Assembly: GCA_028281495.1 (NCBI GenBank)
Contig: JANQJU010000051.1
Span: 124,001 to 188,000 of the forward strand
Direction: 5' to 3'
Length of the DNA stretch: 64,000 nt
DNA from: SAR324 cluster bacterium
GTDB taxonomy: Bacteria > SAR324 > NAC60-12
Both the position numbers and the translations under genes were made by a program. Position 1 is the stretch's first letter, and each line of letters starts with the position of its first letter. This document shows, in pieces, positions 9,094 through 17,882 of the stretch. Under the pieces are notes generated by a model, which was given only the letters and a program-made list of their open reading frames with translations, did no database searches and was not told the origin of the DNA.

Positions 9094-9124
9094 GGACAAC
9101 CAACATAGAACCCCGTTGGTGTCC
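9094..9124. promoter_or_regulatory. Inverted repeat between divergent DJ-1-like and LysR genes
   Basis: GGACAACCAAC (9094-9104) and GTTGGTGTCC (9115-9124) are complementary apart from one extra base and are separated by 10 bases. LysR regulators usually bind such imperfect dyads in the gap shared with a divergent target. It could equally be a transcript hairpin. No other dyad of this quality is in the gap. Confidence 0.5.
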
Positions 9125-9151
9125 TGATGAATCACAACTGAGGAGGAGTAT

Positions 9152-9196
9152 ATGATTCTCTTTCATATTAATCTAATTGATGTTTTTTATGCTTAA
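9152..9196 (+). CDS. 14-codon upstream ORF before the LysR gene
   Basis: The only strong ribosome-binding site here, AGGAGG at 9141-9146, is placed five bases before ATG 9152, which opens a 14-codon frame (MILFHINLIDVFYA) ending in TAA at 9194-9196. That stop overlaps the region of the LysR start codons (9180, 9189), which lie in another frame and have no site of their own. This arrangement suggests translational coupling. The peptide may have no function of its own. Confidence 0.5.
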   Translation: MILFHINLIDVFYA

Positions 9197-10121
9197 CATT
9201 AACGATATTAATTTACATCAAATCGACCTCAACCTCTTGGTAACCTTTGAAACCATCCTTCAGGAAAAGAGTGTGACCCAAGCCGCCGAAACGCTGGGAT
9301 TGACGCAATCGGCGGTGAGCTTGGCGTTGTCGCGCTTGCGTAACTTGTTCAATGACCCTTTGTTCGTTCGAACTCCAGAAGGGATGTTGCCCACACCTCT
9401 GGCTGAGGCTCTTAAGGACCCTGTATTGGAGGCCCTCACCATCATCCGCACGGCGTTTAAACAGAATTTGGAGTTTGATCCTCACTCATCAGAACGAACT
9501 TTTCGATTGATTGTCGTGGACTCCTGCGCTTCGGTGGTGCTCCCGATCTTAGTGCAGTCTTTTCATCAGAATGCTCCCAACGTGAAGGTGCAAATTTTGA
9601 CCATTCCTGAACACCAAATACGAGAGGCATTGGTACACGGACAAGCGGAACTCGCTATCGGGTATTATCCCAACCTGGAGCGAGGGTTTTACCGACAAGA
9701 TTTGTATGAGGAGGGTTTTATGACACTCGTTCGACAAGGTCACCCTAAAGTGACGGAGGACCCGTCACACTGGGAATTAGCAGATTATTTGCAAGTGGGT
9801 CATATCCAAGTGGCGACTGGAACCAAAGGGATGGGGATTGTGGATCGTGTGCTCAAAGAACGAAAACTGGAACGACAAGTGGTCGCCTATGTTCCTAATT
9901 TTGCATTGGTTCCTCTGATGGTGGAAGCTAGTGACTTAATTGCCACGCTGCCCGAAAAGATCGCACTCCGAGCCGCTGCATCCACGCAGGTTCGGTCCGT
10001 TCCTCCTCCGATCGAACTTCCCACCTATTCTGTCAGCCAGTACTGGCATGAACGGAGCCATCAAGATCCTGCCAACCAATGGCTACGACAACTGCTGTTT
10101 GAACAGAAGGAACAGTATTAG
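9189..10121 (+). CDS. LysR-family transcriptional regulator
   Basis: About 310 residues. The N-terminus carries the LysR winged helix-turn-helix (LNLLVTFETILQEKSVTQAAETLGLTQ begins it, with SAVSLALSRLR as recognition helix) and a periplasmic-binding-protein-like effector domain follows. The start is uncertain among TTG 9177, ATG 9180 and ATG 9189; 9189 is preferred because it is closest to the stop of the upstream 14-codon ORF. It is divergent from the DJ-1-like/TlpA-like pair with a shared gap holding an inverted repeat, the classic layout for regulating a neighbour and itself. The effector is unknown. Confidence 0.92.
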   Translation: MLNINDINLHQIDLNLLVTFETILQEKSVTQAAETLGLTQSAVSLALSRLRNLFNDPLFVRTPEGMLPTPLAEALKDPVLEALTIIRTAFKQNLEFDPHSSERTFRLIVVDSCASVVLPILVQSFHQNAPNVKVQILTIPEHQIREALVHGQAELAIGYYPNLERGFYRQDLYEEGFMTLVRQGHPKVTEDPSHWELADYLQVGHIQVATGTKGMGIVDRVLKERKLERQVVAYVPNFALVPLMVEASDLIATLPEKIALRAAASTQVRSVPPPIELPTYSVSQYWHERSHQDPANQWLRQLLFEQKEQY

Positions 10122-10238
10122 TTCCCCTTGGACTTCCCCCAGAATTGGTTCCACCGAACTTGCCCAAAAGTCGGTTCGTTGATTCCGTTTTTCTGACAGA
10201 GCATAGGTGACAGTGTATTGAATTTGAGGAGTGAAAAG

Positions 10239-10281
10239 AATAGAGGGGACATGGGTTGTGTAGATGTCCTCCTCTATTTTT
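10239..10281 (+). terminator. Rho-independent terminator after the LysR gene
   Basis: AATAGAGGGGACAT and its complement on the 3' side (one bulged A) form a stem of about 14 pairs, followed by a T-run. It lies 118 bases after the LysR stop. A short T-run on the other strand means it may also stop transcripts from the VOC gene. Confidence 0.85.
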
Positions 10282-10374
10282 AATGTCCATTTAGAACTAC
10301 AATAACCTATCTGGAGAGAAGTATCAGGCTGACCATAGCTTTTTCATGCAGTACCCAATTTTAGGTAGCCGTGT

Positions 10375-10761
10375 TTACAGTTCAATATCGGCATAGATTT
10401 CCAGGATATTGCCTTCCGGATCTTTGAAAAATAAAGTGCGATGGTTCCACGATTCATCGCGTGGTGCTTGTAAAATTTCCACGTGCTTGGCTTTCAGTTC
10501 CTCATAACAGCTCTGAACTTCTTGCGGAGCCACACGGAAGGCGAGTTGAACCCCCGCAGAATTGGAGGGAGCAGCAGGACCATCGTAGGAACGTCCTCGT
10601 TCTCGCAAGGTCAATAAAACAGACCCCACTCGCAGTTCCACCCAATATTCAGAATCGGAATATAGTGGGAACTCTAAGGTTTGATGATAAAACGCTTTCA
10701 TTCGAGACAAATCTTCGCAAAGCAAAATTACATAATCCAAATGACGAATCGCTTGTAACAT
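10375..10761 (-). CDS. VOC superfamily (glyoxalase/dioxygenase-like) protein
   Basis: About 128 residues, a single VOC unit of two beta-alpha-beta-beta-beta modules. RHLDYVILLCEDLSRMKAFY opens the first module and FKDPEGNILEIYA ends the second with the usual terminal metal-binding Glu; a His in WNHRTLFF is the likely second-module ligand. ATG 10761 is chosen because AAGGAGG lies just upstream. VOC proteins include glyoxalase I, extradiol dioxygenases and drug-binding proteins; the substrate cannot be told. It is monocistronic as far as can be seen. Confidence 0.85.
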   Translation of the reverse strand: MLQAIRHLDYVILLCEDLSRMKAFYHQTLEFPLYSDSEYWVELRVGSVLLTLRERGRSYDGPAAPSNSAGVQLAFRVAPQEVQSCYEELKAKHVEILQAPRDESWNHRTLFFKDPEGNILEIYADIEL

Positions 10762-10822
10762 AGGACCTCCTTCCATTGATGTAGAATTTTGATGTCTTCA
10801 CGTGGGGCAAATATGAGTCGGC

Positions 10823-10898
10823 CCTTGTAACGTTTCACCTCCGAATCAACGGAATGCCTTGTAACGTTTCACCCCCGAATCAACGGAATGCCTTGTAG
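10823..10898. repeat. 34-bp tandem repeat, about 2.2 copies
   Basis: Units 10823-10856 and 10857-10890 differ at a single base and a third copy begins at 10891 (CCTTGTAG). The repeat lies in the 288-base gap between the VOC and DUF218 genes, upstream of the VOC gene. The remaining gap shows no gene. Confidence 0.88.
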
Positions 10899-11048
10899 GG
10901 CTTGGAAAAACACCCAACTCACAGCACCGTCATTCCCCAAAAACTCCAGCCTGCAAAATACAGCAACCCATTTCGCTGTTTGAGATGATGTAAGCCTGTT
11001 GATATTGAGTTCATAAATCCTCAATGTGTGGAAAACTTTCTCATGGAT

Positions 11049-11681
11049 TCACTTCATTCGGTGTAACGTGAAACCTTGATCGACAAGGTAATGCCACGAT
11101 TCCCAAATGACATCGGGAACAGCATGGGGTTCTTGAAAACCCAAGCCCGGATAATTCTGAATGCGTTCGAGATCCCCCACCATTTCATGAATCACTCCAA
11201 ACACCCCCACGATATGGGACACCTCGTCTGGAAAGGCAAAAGGGGGACACGCCGTATAAGCTTGGATGCCTGGCCATTGCTTGGGGATGGAAAGTCGAAC
11301 GCGTAAGATCGTATTGGGTTTGGTCACGAAGGTCACAGTCTTGGCATATGCGAGCTTGTTTTTGGCAAAAGCAATGTTTTCTCCCAAGTTGGTGGCTTGG
11401 TCCTCAATCAGGATGGCATGCTCTGGGACTCCACGCTTTCGTGCTCGATCTGCAAACACGTGCGCTTCCGATTCCTCCCAGAGTTGATTGGTCCAGTTGC
11501 CCGTCTTGCCGCTGAATAAAATAATGGGGGCCACGCCTTGGAGCACGAGGTCGCAAGCGTAATCACACACTCGTAAATCGTAAGAACAGCACACGACAAT
11601 AGCGTCCGATTCTCCTTGGCAATGATAGGAAGCCAAATAATCCCAAATTCGTTGAGCATGAACCATAGTTTCTGCGGGCAT
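11049..11681 (-). CDS. DUF218 (YdcF-like) protein
   Basis: A 210-residue protein of the DUF218 family, a Rossmann-like fold found in YdcF and SanA. The family hallmarks are an early DAIVV strand, the GVAPIILFSG segment and ATNLGENIAFAK, which matches the conserved T-x-E-N helix. It has no signal peptide or membrane helix, like YdcF and unlike SanA. YdcF binds S-adenosylmethionine, but the reaction of the family is not established. ATG 11681 has AAGGA upstream. The neighbouring genes give no clue. Confidence 0.8.
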   Translation of the reverse strand: MPAETMVHAQRIWDYLASYHCQGESDAIVVCCSYDLRVCDYACDLVLQGVAPIILFSGKTGNWTNQLWEESEAHVFADRARKRGVPEHAILIEDQATNLGENIAFAKNKLAYAKTVTFVTKPNTILRVRLSIPKQWPGIQAYTACPPFAFPDEVSHIVGVFGVIHEMVGDLERIQNYPGLGFQEPHAVPDVIWESWHYLVDQGFTLHRMK

Positions 11682-11869
11682 AGTTTCCTTGAGTTGCGTG
11701 TTTCTGGCTTCTCTGGAAGCCTAAAAAATTCACCAAACAGAGATTGCAATTTCTTCCTTGGCAAACCTAATTGGCTAAACTAGAGTATTAAGAATGTTAG
11801 TAATTTTATAGAATTGTCTTAGGCTCCCATTATTGGGCAAACTCCCCCCTCCAACCTTGTAAACCGGTC

Positions 11870-14362
11870 ATGACCATCCAACTGCAACCTTTTGAACCCA
11901 CCGCTCTGATTTCCAATAAATCCAGCGAGATGATGATTCGGGATTTATGCAATCGGATTTATCAATTGTTGTCGCGTTGTCGATCACCGCGTGGAGAAAG
12001 TGTGGCCCAAACGCTCTCGCATTTTGAACACAAACACCATCAGTATTTGTTTGACCGCATTTACAAGCATGTTCACACAAAACACTTTGAATCCCTGCAC
12101 AAACGTAGTGATGACCCCACCGCCTTATTGTATCTCATGCAAGAAAAAGGGACGTATTATCTCCGTGCCTCCAATGACTTGTGGGAGATTTTAAAACTGT
12201 TAGACGTTTCTCCCAATTACCAAGAGATCCCGTATTATATACAAAAACAAATTCCTCGGCGTACCCTCGAAAAATTACTAGAAGACATCCCTCGATCCCG
12301 TATTTTGTATGCAGACCGTTATCAAACCACCCCCTATCGGTTCAACCTGATCGAGACTCGCGAAATCAAACGAAGGCACCTGGATGGCAACCCCATTCCT
12401 TCCTACATTAAAAATATTTACATCCACAAAATTTTTAAGTTCCAAGACAGCTATGTCAAAATTTGGGAATTGGTACCCTATGAAATCAAGCACCCCACCC
12501 CAGTTTGCCTGATCCCCGGATTCGTTTCCAACTACTATTCCTTCCATTTTGAAGGCAATATGAGTTTTGATTACCATCTGGTGCGGTCTGGCAGTCGATT
12601 GTTCATTCTTGATCATGATCGCAAGGATGAGGACGCCAATATTGATGTGTATGCAGAGTACCTAACCACCACTATGATGGATTTCGTGATCGAGCGAACC
12701 AATTCGCCTCAAGTGATTTTGGGGGGACATAGCATGGGTGGACTCATTGCGATCTGCAAAGCGATTTTGGACACGGTTCGTCGTCCTCGTTTCATCACAG
12801 CGATCAAGGCACTCATCATTATCAATTCGCCGGTTCACTTCAACGAAGACTATTGGGTTCCCAATTGGTTCATTCATCTAGGAGAAATCTTTTTCGATAT
12901 TGCGGGGCGTCACGGTACGATTCCTATTGAAGAGTTTGTCCGTGTGTTGCGTACCGTTCCTTTCTTGGAATACGGAATTTCTGCCGATTTTTCGTCCTTG
13001 GTTCCGCATGTTCAAAAACTGCCGTTGTTGCGTCGTAATAAGTTGCTGAAAAAGTTTCTTCGCATGCAATGGAACCCATTTTCCAATGAACCCAAGACAT
13101 TGCGAGTGTTGGCAAAACATGCCTTAACCAATCCGCCTCGGATGGTGGTGCAGCAATGGGCCAATGTGATCAAACAAAATACCGAAGGATTCACCTCCTA
13201 TTACTATGAAGAAGCCAACGAACCGATTTATGAAGAAGGCAACGAAACGCTGGAAAAGCGCATGCCGGTTCAAAATACCGGGATCAATTATACCGAGAAT
13301 CTGTATCGGATTTCTCCCGCGATTCCTCTGTTGATTATCCAAACCAAAGACGATGTGGTGTCGCCGCCTGAACCGTGTTTTCGATATTGGGATCGCTGGG
13401 CACACTCCTATAAATTGCGATTGGAGCACGATCCCGATCAACCTCAAAAGGCAATCCTCGATAATATCCAAGAGTTCATTCAGCAACGAGGACTTTCCAC
13501 AGCCATTGGTGTGACGGTGACGCGCGGGCGTCATATTGGGGCTTTGCAAACAGAAAAAAGGGTGGTGAGCACCTTCATTGCAGCGGTTGAACAAACTCAT
13601 TTTTCTCCGTTGAGTCTTGTGAAAACGGGCATTCACACCCACCGCGTGTTCATCCGACAAAAACAAGACATGGCCCATCGGTTCATCTTTGAAAGGGACC
13701 TCGCCAAGAAAATCCGATACATCGACCCCCATGTCTTTTGGGCGGAACGACAAGCCATGATCAATATTCTCATTGATCTCATGAGTTCCTTCAAACCGTA
13801 TGCGTTGATTGATGAGAACTTTCAGAATTTCATGGTACGAGATGCCAAAACCATCGAAGACCGAGACGACATCCGCTACAATGTATTACACAACTGCGTG
13901 ATCACCTTGTTGGCCTTCAAACCCGATCCATTGCATGTCATCACCAAAGTACATGACCTCGTCACACGTGCTGGACACACGCCCGATGCAGCCTGTTTTC
14001 GCTCGCTGATCGATTTGAGCTTGGGAGTCTTCGATACCAGCAAAAAAGGCCTTCCTGAAAAGCGAAAAGAGTTTTTGAAACGATTTGAAACCTTTTTGGA
14101 TTTCAGCATGAAGCAACCGGAAAGTTCTGTGGCTTTGCACGCCTTCCGTGCGTTTTTCCACACTCGTGACGATTATTTCGTAAAAAAAGGCGGTTCGCTC
14201 TATTCCCAACTGCCCGAATCATGGCGAGAACGTGCCCATCAGATCTATTGGGATGAAATCCAAAAGCGTATTGAAGAACTAAAAGACGTTTCCATTGAGA
14301 CCATGAATGTCGAAATGCGACCTTTCTTAGAAGTTATGCAACAAATTGTCCTCCAAAATTGA
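11870..14362 (+). CDS. Large alpha/beta hydrolase with unassigned N- and C-terminal domains
   Basis: An 830-residue protein without a signal peptide. A central alpha/beta hydrolase core starts near residue 205 (CLIPGFVSNYYSF), with nucleophile Ser288 in GGHSMGG, likely acid in QTKDD near 495 and His near 555 in GRHIG. The spacing suits a serine hydrolase; the oxyanion region and GHSMGG elbow resemble lipase or polyhydroxyalkanoate-type enzymes. About 190 residues before and 265 after the core are mostly helical and match nothing I recognise. The protein is much longer than usual hydrolases of this fold. ATG 11870 has no strong ribosome-binding site. The downstream gene is 334 bases away with its own candidate promoter, so this is probably a single-gene unit. 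Substrate unknown. Confidence 0.75.
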   Translation: MTIQLQPFEPTALISNKSSEMMIRDLCNRIYQLLSRCRSPRGESVAQTLSHFEHKHHQYLFDRIYKHVHTKHFESLHKRSDDPTALLYLMQEKGTYYLRASNDLWEILKLLDVSPNYQEIPYYIQKQIPRRTLEKLLEDIPRSRILYADRYQTTPYRFNLIETREIKRRHLDGNPIPSYIKNIYIHKIFKFQDSYVKIWELVPYEIKHPTPVCLIPGFVSNYYSFHFEGNMSFDYHLVRSGSRLFILDHDRKDEDANIDVYAEYLTTTMMDFVIERTNSPQVILGGHSMGGLIAICKAILDTVRRPRFITAIKALIIINSPVHFNEDYWVPNWFIHLGEIFFDIAGRHGTIPIEEFVRVLRTVPFLEYGISADFSSLVPHVQKLPLLRRNKLLKKFLRMQWNPFSNEPKTLRVLAKHALTNPPRMVVQQWANVIKQNTEGFTSYYYEEANEPIYEEGNETLEKRMPVQNTGINYTENLYRISPAIPLLIIQTKDDVVSPPEPCFRYWDRWAHSYKLRLEHDPDQPQKAILDNIQEFIQQRGLSTAIGVTVTRGRHIGALQTEKRVVSTFIAAVEQTHFSPLSLVKTGIHTHRVFIRQKQDMAHRFIFERDLAKKIRYIDPHVFWAERQAMINILIDLMSSFKPYALIDENFQNFMVRDAKTIEDRDDIRYNVLHNCVITLLAFKPDPLHVITKVHDLVTRAGHTPDAACFRSLIDLSLGVFDTSKKGLPEKRKEFLKRFETFLDFSMKQPESSVALHAFRAFFHTRDDYFVKKGGSLYSQLPESWRERAHQIYWDEIQKRIEELKDVSIETMNVEMRPFLEVMQQIVLQN

Positions 14363-14695
14363 ATGTTTCAGCTTGTCCCCGCAACCCATTTTTTGATATA
14401 ATCCCCTTTTGAAATCAGAGACTTTAACACTTCCTTGCCTCATCCCCATTTATGACAAAATTCTGTCCTAAAAAAGTCCCTTCTCTATTGGTCCTTCATT
14501 CCCGGAAAGAAAACGGTGGAGATGATTGATTCAATAGCCCGCACTCTCTTTTTTATGTTCCAAATTCTGCCCGTGTTGAGGAAGTCCGTGGAGTTCAATT
14601 CCAGGGAGATGTTTCGATAGTCGATTCTAACCTATTCTTTTTATTAAAAATTTTTTCCAATTTTTTTCCACAACTCTTTATTCAATGGAGGTTCT
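14363..14695. other. Gene-free spacer before the small acidic protein
   Basis: A 333-base gap with a candidate promoter near its start and very T/A-rich sequence in the last 60 bases. I see no supported ORF; a 25-codon frame has no ribosome-binding site. No clear hairpin terminator is visible after the hydrolase gene. Confidence 0.6.
14373..14402 (+). promoter_or_regulatory. Candidate promoter upstream of the orf133-gyrA unit
   Basis: Perfect TATAAT at 14397-14402 with TTGTCC 18 bases upstream (14373-14378). It would give a leader of about 285 bases before the small acidic protein. The -35 match is partial. Confidence 0.42.
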
Positions 14696-15097
14696 ATGAA
14701 AATTGATGGCAATCGGCTGACTTTTGCCAAAACGCTAGAAGCCAAATACTCGGGAAAACTCGTAGAAGAAACCGATACCGAAATCACCATCGAAGGAGAA
14801 GATGAAGATTCTTACTTCAAACTCTACTCTCCATTTCGGGGTGTCGAAAAATTACTTTTGTTTGAAAATGGACGCTGGGCAGATGCCAACAGCGGTGGGG
14901 GCAGCGCTCCTTTTGACTTTTCCTCGTTGAACTTAGGCGACATGGGAGCTGGATTGGGAGACTTGGGCGGTGATTTGGGACAAATGCCACCCACCGAGTC
15001 GGATGACGACCAACCTTTTCCCACACAAGCCAATGAAGAAGTTGTGGATGCCGAAATTGTGCAGCCTGCAGAAACCAAGGATTCCGAATCCAAATAA
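14696..15097 (+). CDS. Small acidic protein of unknown function upstream of gyrA
   Basis: A 133-residue cytosolic protein that I do not recognise. The first 60 residues look like a small beta-rich fold (KLVEETDTEITIEGEDEDSY). A Gly/Asp-rich segment (GDMGAGLGDLGGDLGQ) follows, then a strongly acidic tail (ESDDDQ...EEVVDAEI). GGAGG lies six bases before the ATG. It ends 20 bases before gyrA on the same strand, so the two genes are very likely one transcript. The acidic, low-complexity C-terminus parallels the acidic tail of the neighbouring GyrA, but no interaction can be claimed. It is clearly a gene from its start signal and spacing. Confidence 0.7.
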   Translation: MKIDGNRLTFAKTLEAKYSGKLVEETDTEITIEGEDEDSYFKLYSPFRGVEKLLLFENGRWADANSGGGSAPFDFSSLNLGDMGAGLGDLGGDLGQMPPTESDDDQPFPTQANEEVVDAEIVQPAETKDSESK

Positions 15098-15117
15098 CCT
15101 TCAAACACAGGGATGTC

Positions 15118-17706
15118 ATGGCGGAAAATATAGTTGAAACCGATATTGCCGAAGAAATGAGAGACTCCTATATGGAGTACGCAATGAGTGTCATCATTGG
15201 GCGCGCCTTGCCTGATGTGCGGGATGGTCTGAAGCCAGTACACCGCCGGGTGCTGTTTTCGATGCACGAGCAGGGAAATGAATACAACAAGCCTTATCGG
15301 AAATCTGCCCGTGTGGTGGGGGACGTGATTGGTAAGTATCACCCTCATGGCGAATCCGCGGTTTACGATACGATCGTGCGGCTCACACAACAGTTTTCCA
15401 TGCGTTATCCATTGGTGGATGGGCAAGGAAACTTTGGGTCGGTGGATGGCGATTCTCCAGCAGCGATGCGCTACACCGAAGTCCGTATGAAGCGTGTGTC
15501 CAACGAAATTCTTGCTGACTTGGACAAAGAAACGGTGGAATTCACGGCGAATTATGACGAATCGCTGGAAGAGCCGACCGTATTGCCCTCAAAGATTCCG
15601 AATTTGCTGCTCAATGGAGCAACCGGAATTGCTGTGGGCATGGCCAGCAATATTCCTCCGCACAATCTCACCGAAGTGATGAACGGTCTCTTGCATTATA
15701 TTGATCACCGCGACACGATTTCATTAGCTGAACTGATGGAACATATCCCTGGCCCCGACCTGCCCACAGGCGGCTGTATCATGGGGCGTAAAGGGATTTA
15801 TGATGCTTATTCCACCGGGCGCGGCATCATCAAGATTCGAGCGCAAACCCACTTTGAAAAAGAAGGGGAACGCGATGTGATTATTGTGGACGAATTACCC
15901 TACATGGTGAACAAGGCCAATCTGTTGGAGAAAATTGCAGATCTGGTTCGAGACAAAAAAATTGAAGGCATTTCCGACCTGCGTGATGAATCGGACCGCA
16001 AAGGCATGCGCATCTATATTCAGATCAAGCGTAATGAAAATCCCGAAGTTGTCCTGAGTAGCCTATTCAAGCACACAGCCATGCAGTCCTCCTTTGGGAT
16101 CATCATGCTGGCAATTGTGGATCGGCAACCCAAGATCCTCCCCCTTCAGCATTTGTTGCGTCTGTTTCTAGAACATCGCGTCACGGTGGTGACCCGCCGG
16201 ATCGAGTACGAACTCAAGCAAGCCAAAGCCAGAGCGCATATTTTGGAAGGCCTCAACATTGCTTTGGAGCATCTCGATCAAGTGATTGAGTTGATCAAAA
16301 ACGCCGAAAATGGAGCCGTGGCCAAAGCAGCCTTGATCAGCCGCTATGATCTCTCGACCACTCAAGCCCAAGCGATTTTAGATATGCGACTTCAACGTCT
16401 CACGGGATTGGAACAGCAGAAAATTCGTGAAGACTATGAAGCCCTTCTCAAAGCCATTGCTGAATATGAAGCCATTCTTGCAGATGACAGCCGCGTGCTC
16501 GCAATCATTCGAGAAGAGTGTGTCGAAATCCGAGATAAATATGGCGATGAGCGCCGAACCGAAATTTCGGAAGATGACAGCGAAATCTCCATAGAAGAAC
16601 TGATCAACCAAGAAGATATGGTCGTGACCATCTCTCATGCAGGTTACATCAAACGGAGTCCTGTCACCGAATATCGTTTGCAGCGTCGTGGTGGCAAAGG
16701 CAAACGCGGCATGAGCACGAAAGAAGAAGATTTCGTAGAAAAATTGTTTGTCGCATCCACCCACGACTTTTTGTTGATCTTTACCACCTTGGGCCAAGTG
16801 TTTTCCATGAAGGTTTACAATTTGCCTCAAGCGGGTCCCACCAGCAAAGGCAAAGCGATTGTCAATTTGCTCCCTTTACGTGAAGGCGAAAAGGTGTGTG
16901 CGTATCTCAATGTTCCTGAATTCGTGGAAGGGAAATACATCTTGATGGGCACTGCCAATGGCATCTGCAAAAAAACCGACTTGCTGGCTTTTCGTAAGGT
17001 CCGTGTCAGTGGCATTCGAGCCATCACTCTGGATGATGACGACACCATGATTTCCGCACAGTTGACCGATGGCAATCAAGAGCTGTTCATTGCCACGCGT
17101 TACGGCATGGGATTGCGGTTCCATGAAAGCGAAGTGCGACCTATGGGAAGAGAAGCCCGTGGTGTGATTGGCATCCGACTGAAAGAAGCGGATCGTGTGG
17201 TGAATATGGAAGTGCTCAAAGGAACCGGCAGTATTCTCACAGTCACCGAGAATGGTTACGGCAAAAAGACGTTATTGGAAGATTACCCGATTTCGAAACA
17301 TCGAGGCAATCAAGGCGTCTGGAGCATCAAAACTTCGACACGCAATGGTTTGGTCGTGGGTTCGCTTGAAATTGAAGCGACCCATCAAGCTCTCTTGGTG
17401 ACACAGTCTGGTAAATTGATCCGTATCAAAACCGATCAAATTTCCACCATTGGACGCATCACCCAAGGGGTTCGCCTGTTCCAACTGGATGAAGGTGAAC
17501 ATGTGATCGATGTGGCCGTCGTCGTCGAAGATGACACCAACGGAGATGACACCAATGGAGATGACATCAATGGAGATGACATCAACGGAGATGACATCAA
17601 CGGAGGCGGCATCAATGGAGATGACACCAGCGCAGATAGCCTCAATGGAAGTGATACCGACGGAAACATCCCCCAGGGTGCTTCGGATACCGAGACTGAA
17701 GATTAG
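15118..17706 (+). CDS. gyrA: DNA gyrase subunit A
   Basis: An 862-residue GyrA, which with GyrB introduces negative supercoils using ATP. Catalytic Tyr119 is in AAMRYTE (Escherichia coli Tyr122). The quinolone region reads GKYHPHGESAVYD: Ser80 and Asp84 match the drug-sensitive state at E. coli 83 and 87, while E. coli Asp82 is Glu79 here. The beta-pinwheel C-terminal domain has the GyrA box QRRGGKG near residue 523, which marks gyrase as opposed to topoisomerase IV ParC. The last 60 residues are an acidic tail made of nine pentapeptides of the GDDIN type, encoded by a 15-bp tandem repeat. ATG start with AGGGA upstream. A terminator follows. No gyrB is in the window. Confidence 0.98.
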   Translation: MAENIVETDIAEEMRDSYMEYAMSVIIGRALPDVRDGLKPVHRRVLFSMHEQGNEYNKPYRKSARVVGDVIGKYHPHGESAVYDTIVRLTQQFSMRYPLVDGQGNFGSVDGDSPAAMRYTEVRMKRVSNEILADLDKETVEFTANYDESLEEPTVLPSKIPNLLLNGATGIAVGMASNIPPHNLTEVMNGLLHYIDHRDTISLAELMEHIPGPDLPTGGCIMGRKGIYDAYSTGRGIIKIRAQTHFEKEGERDVIIVDELPYMVNKANLLEKIADLVRDKKIEGISDLRDESDRKGMRIYIQIKRNENPEVVLSSLFKHTAMQSSFGIIMLAIVDRQPKILPLQHLLRLFLEHRVTVVTRRIEYELKQAKARAHILEGLNIALEHLDQVIELIKNAENGAVAKAALISRYDLSTTQAQAILDMRLQRLTGLEQQKIREDYEALLKAIAEYEAILADDSRVLAIIREECVEIRDKYGDERRTEISEDDSEISIEELINQEDMVVTISHAGYIKRSPVTEYRLQRRGGKGKRGMSTKEEDFVEKLFVASTHDFLLIFTTLGQVFSMKVYNLPQAGPTSKGKAIVNLLPLREGEKVCAYLNVPEFVEGKYILMGTANGICKKTDLLAFRKVRVSGIRAITLDDDDTMISAQLTDGNQELFIATRYGMGLRFHESEVRPMGREARGVIGIRLKEADRVVNMEVLKGTGSILTVTENGYGKKTLLEDYPISKHRGNQGVWSIKTSTRNGLVVGSLEIEATHQALLVTQSGKLIRIKTDQISTIGRITQGVRLFQLDEGEHVIDVAVVVEDDTNGDDTNGDDINGDDINGDDINGGGINGDDTSADSLNGSDTDGNIPQGASDTETED
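17527..17661. repeat. 15-bp tandem repeat, nine copies, in the gyrA 3' end
   Basis: Nine in-frame 15-bp units of the type GGAGATGACATCAAC run from 17527 to 17661. The central copies are near-identical and the last three are diverged. They encode EDDTN, GDDTN, GDDIN three times, GGGIN, GDDTS, ADSLN and GSDTD. Copy number should vary between strains while keeping the frame. Confidence 0.95.
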
Positions 17707-17726
17707 ACGACACCTTCCCTTCTTGC

Positions 17727-17785
17727 GCCTCCCCTTCGCTTTTGATGGGGGAGGCTCCTACCTTTCCTGTTTTTCTTTTTCCTTG
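17727..17785 (+). terminator. Terminator after gyrA
   Basis: GCCTCCCC (17727-17734) pairs with GGGGAGGC (17748-17755), followed by a pyrimidine stretch ending in two T-runs (TTTTTCTTTTT). It lies 20 bases after the gyrA stop and separates that unit from the ATPase gene. Confidence 0.75.
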
Positions 17786-17882
17786 GCGGTTTGATTTCTC
17801 GTAAATTTCGTCACTCTGTGATTTGCTGGTAATTGTCACTTGTTTTTCCTGCTCTTTTCTACTTTTTCCTGTTGAGGTGTGC

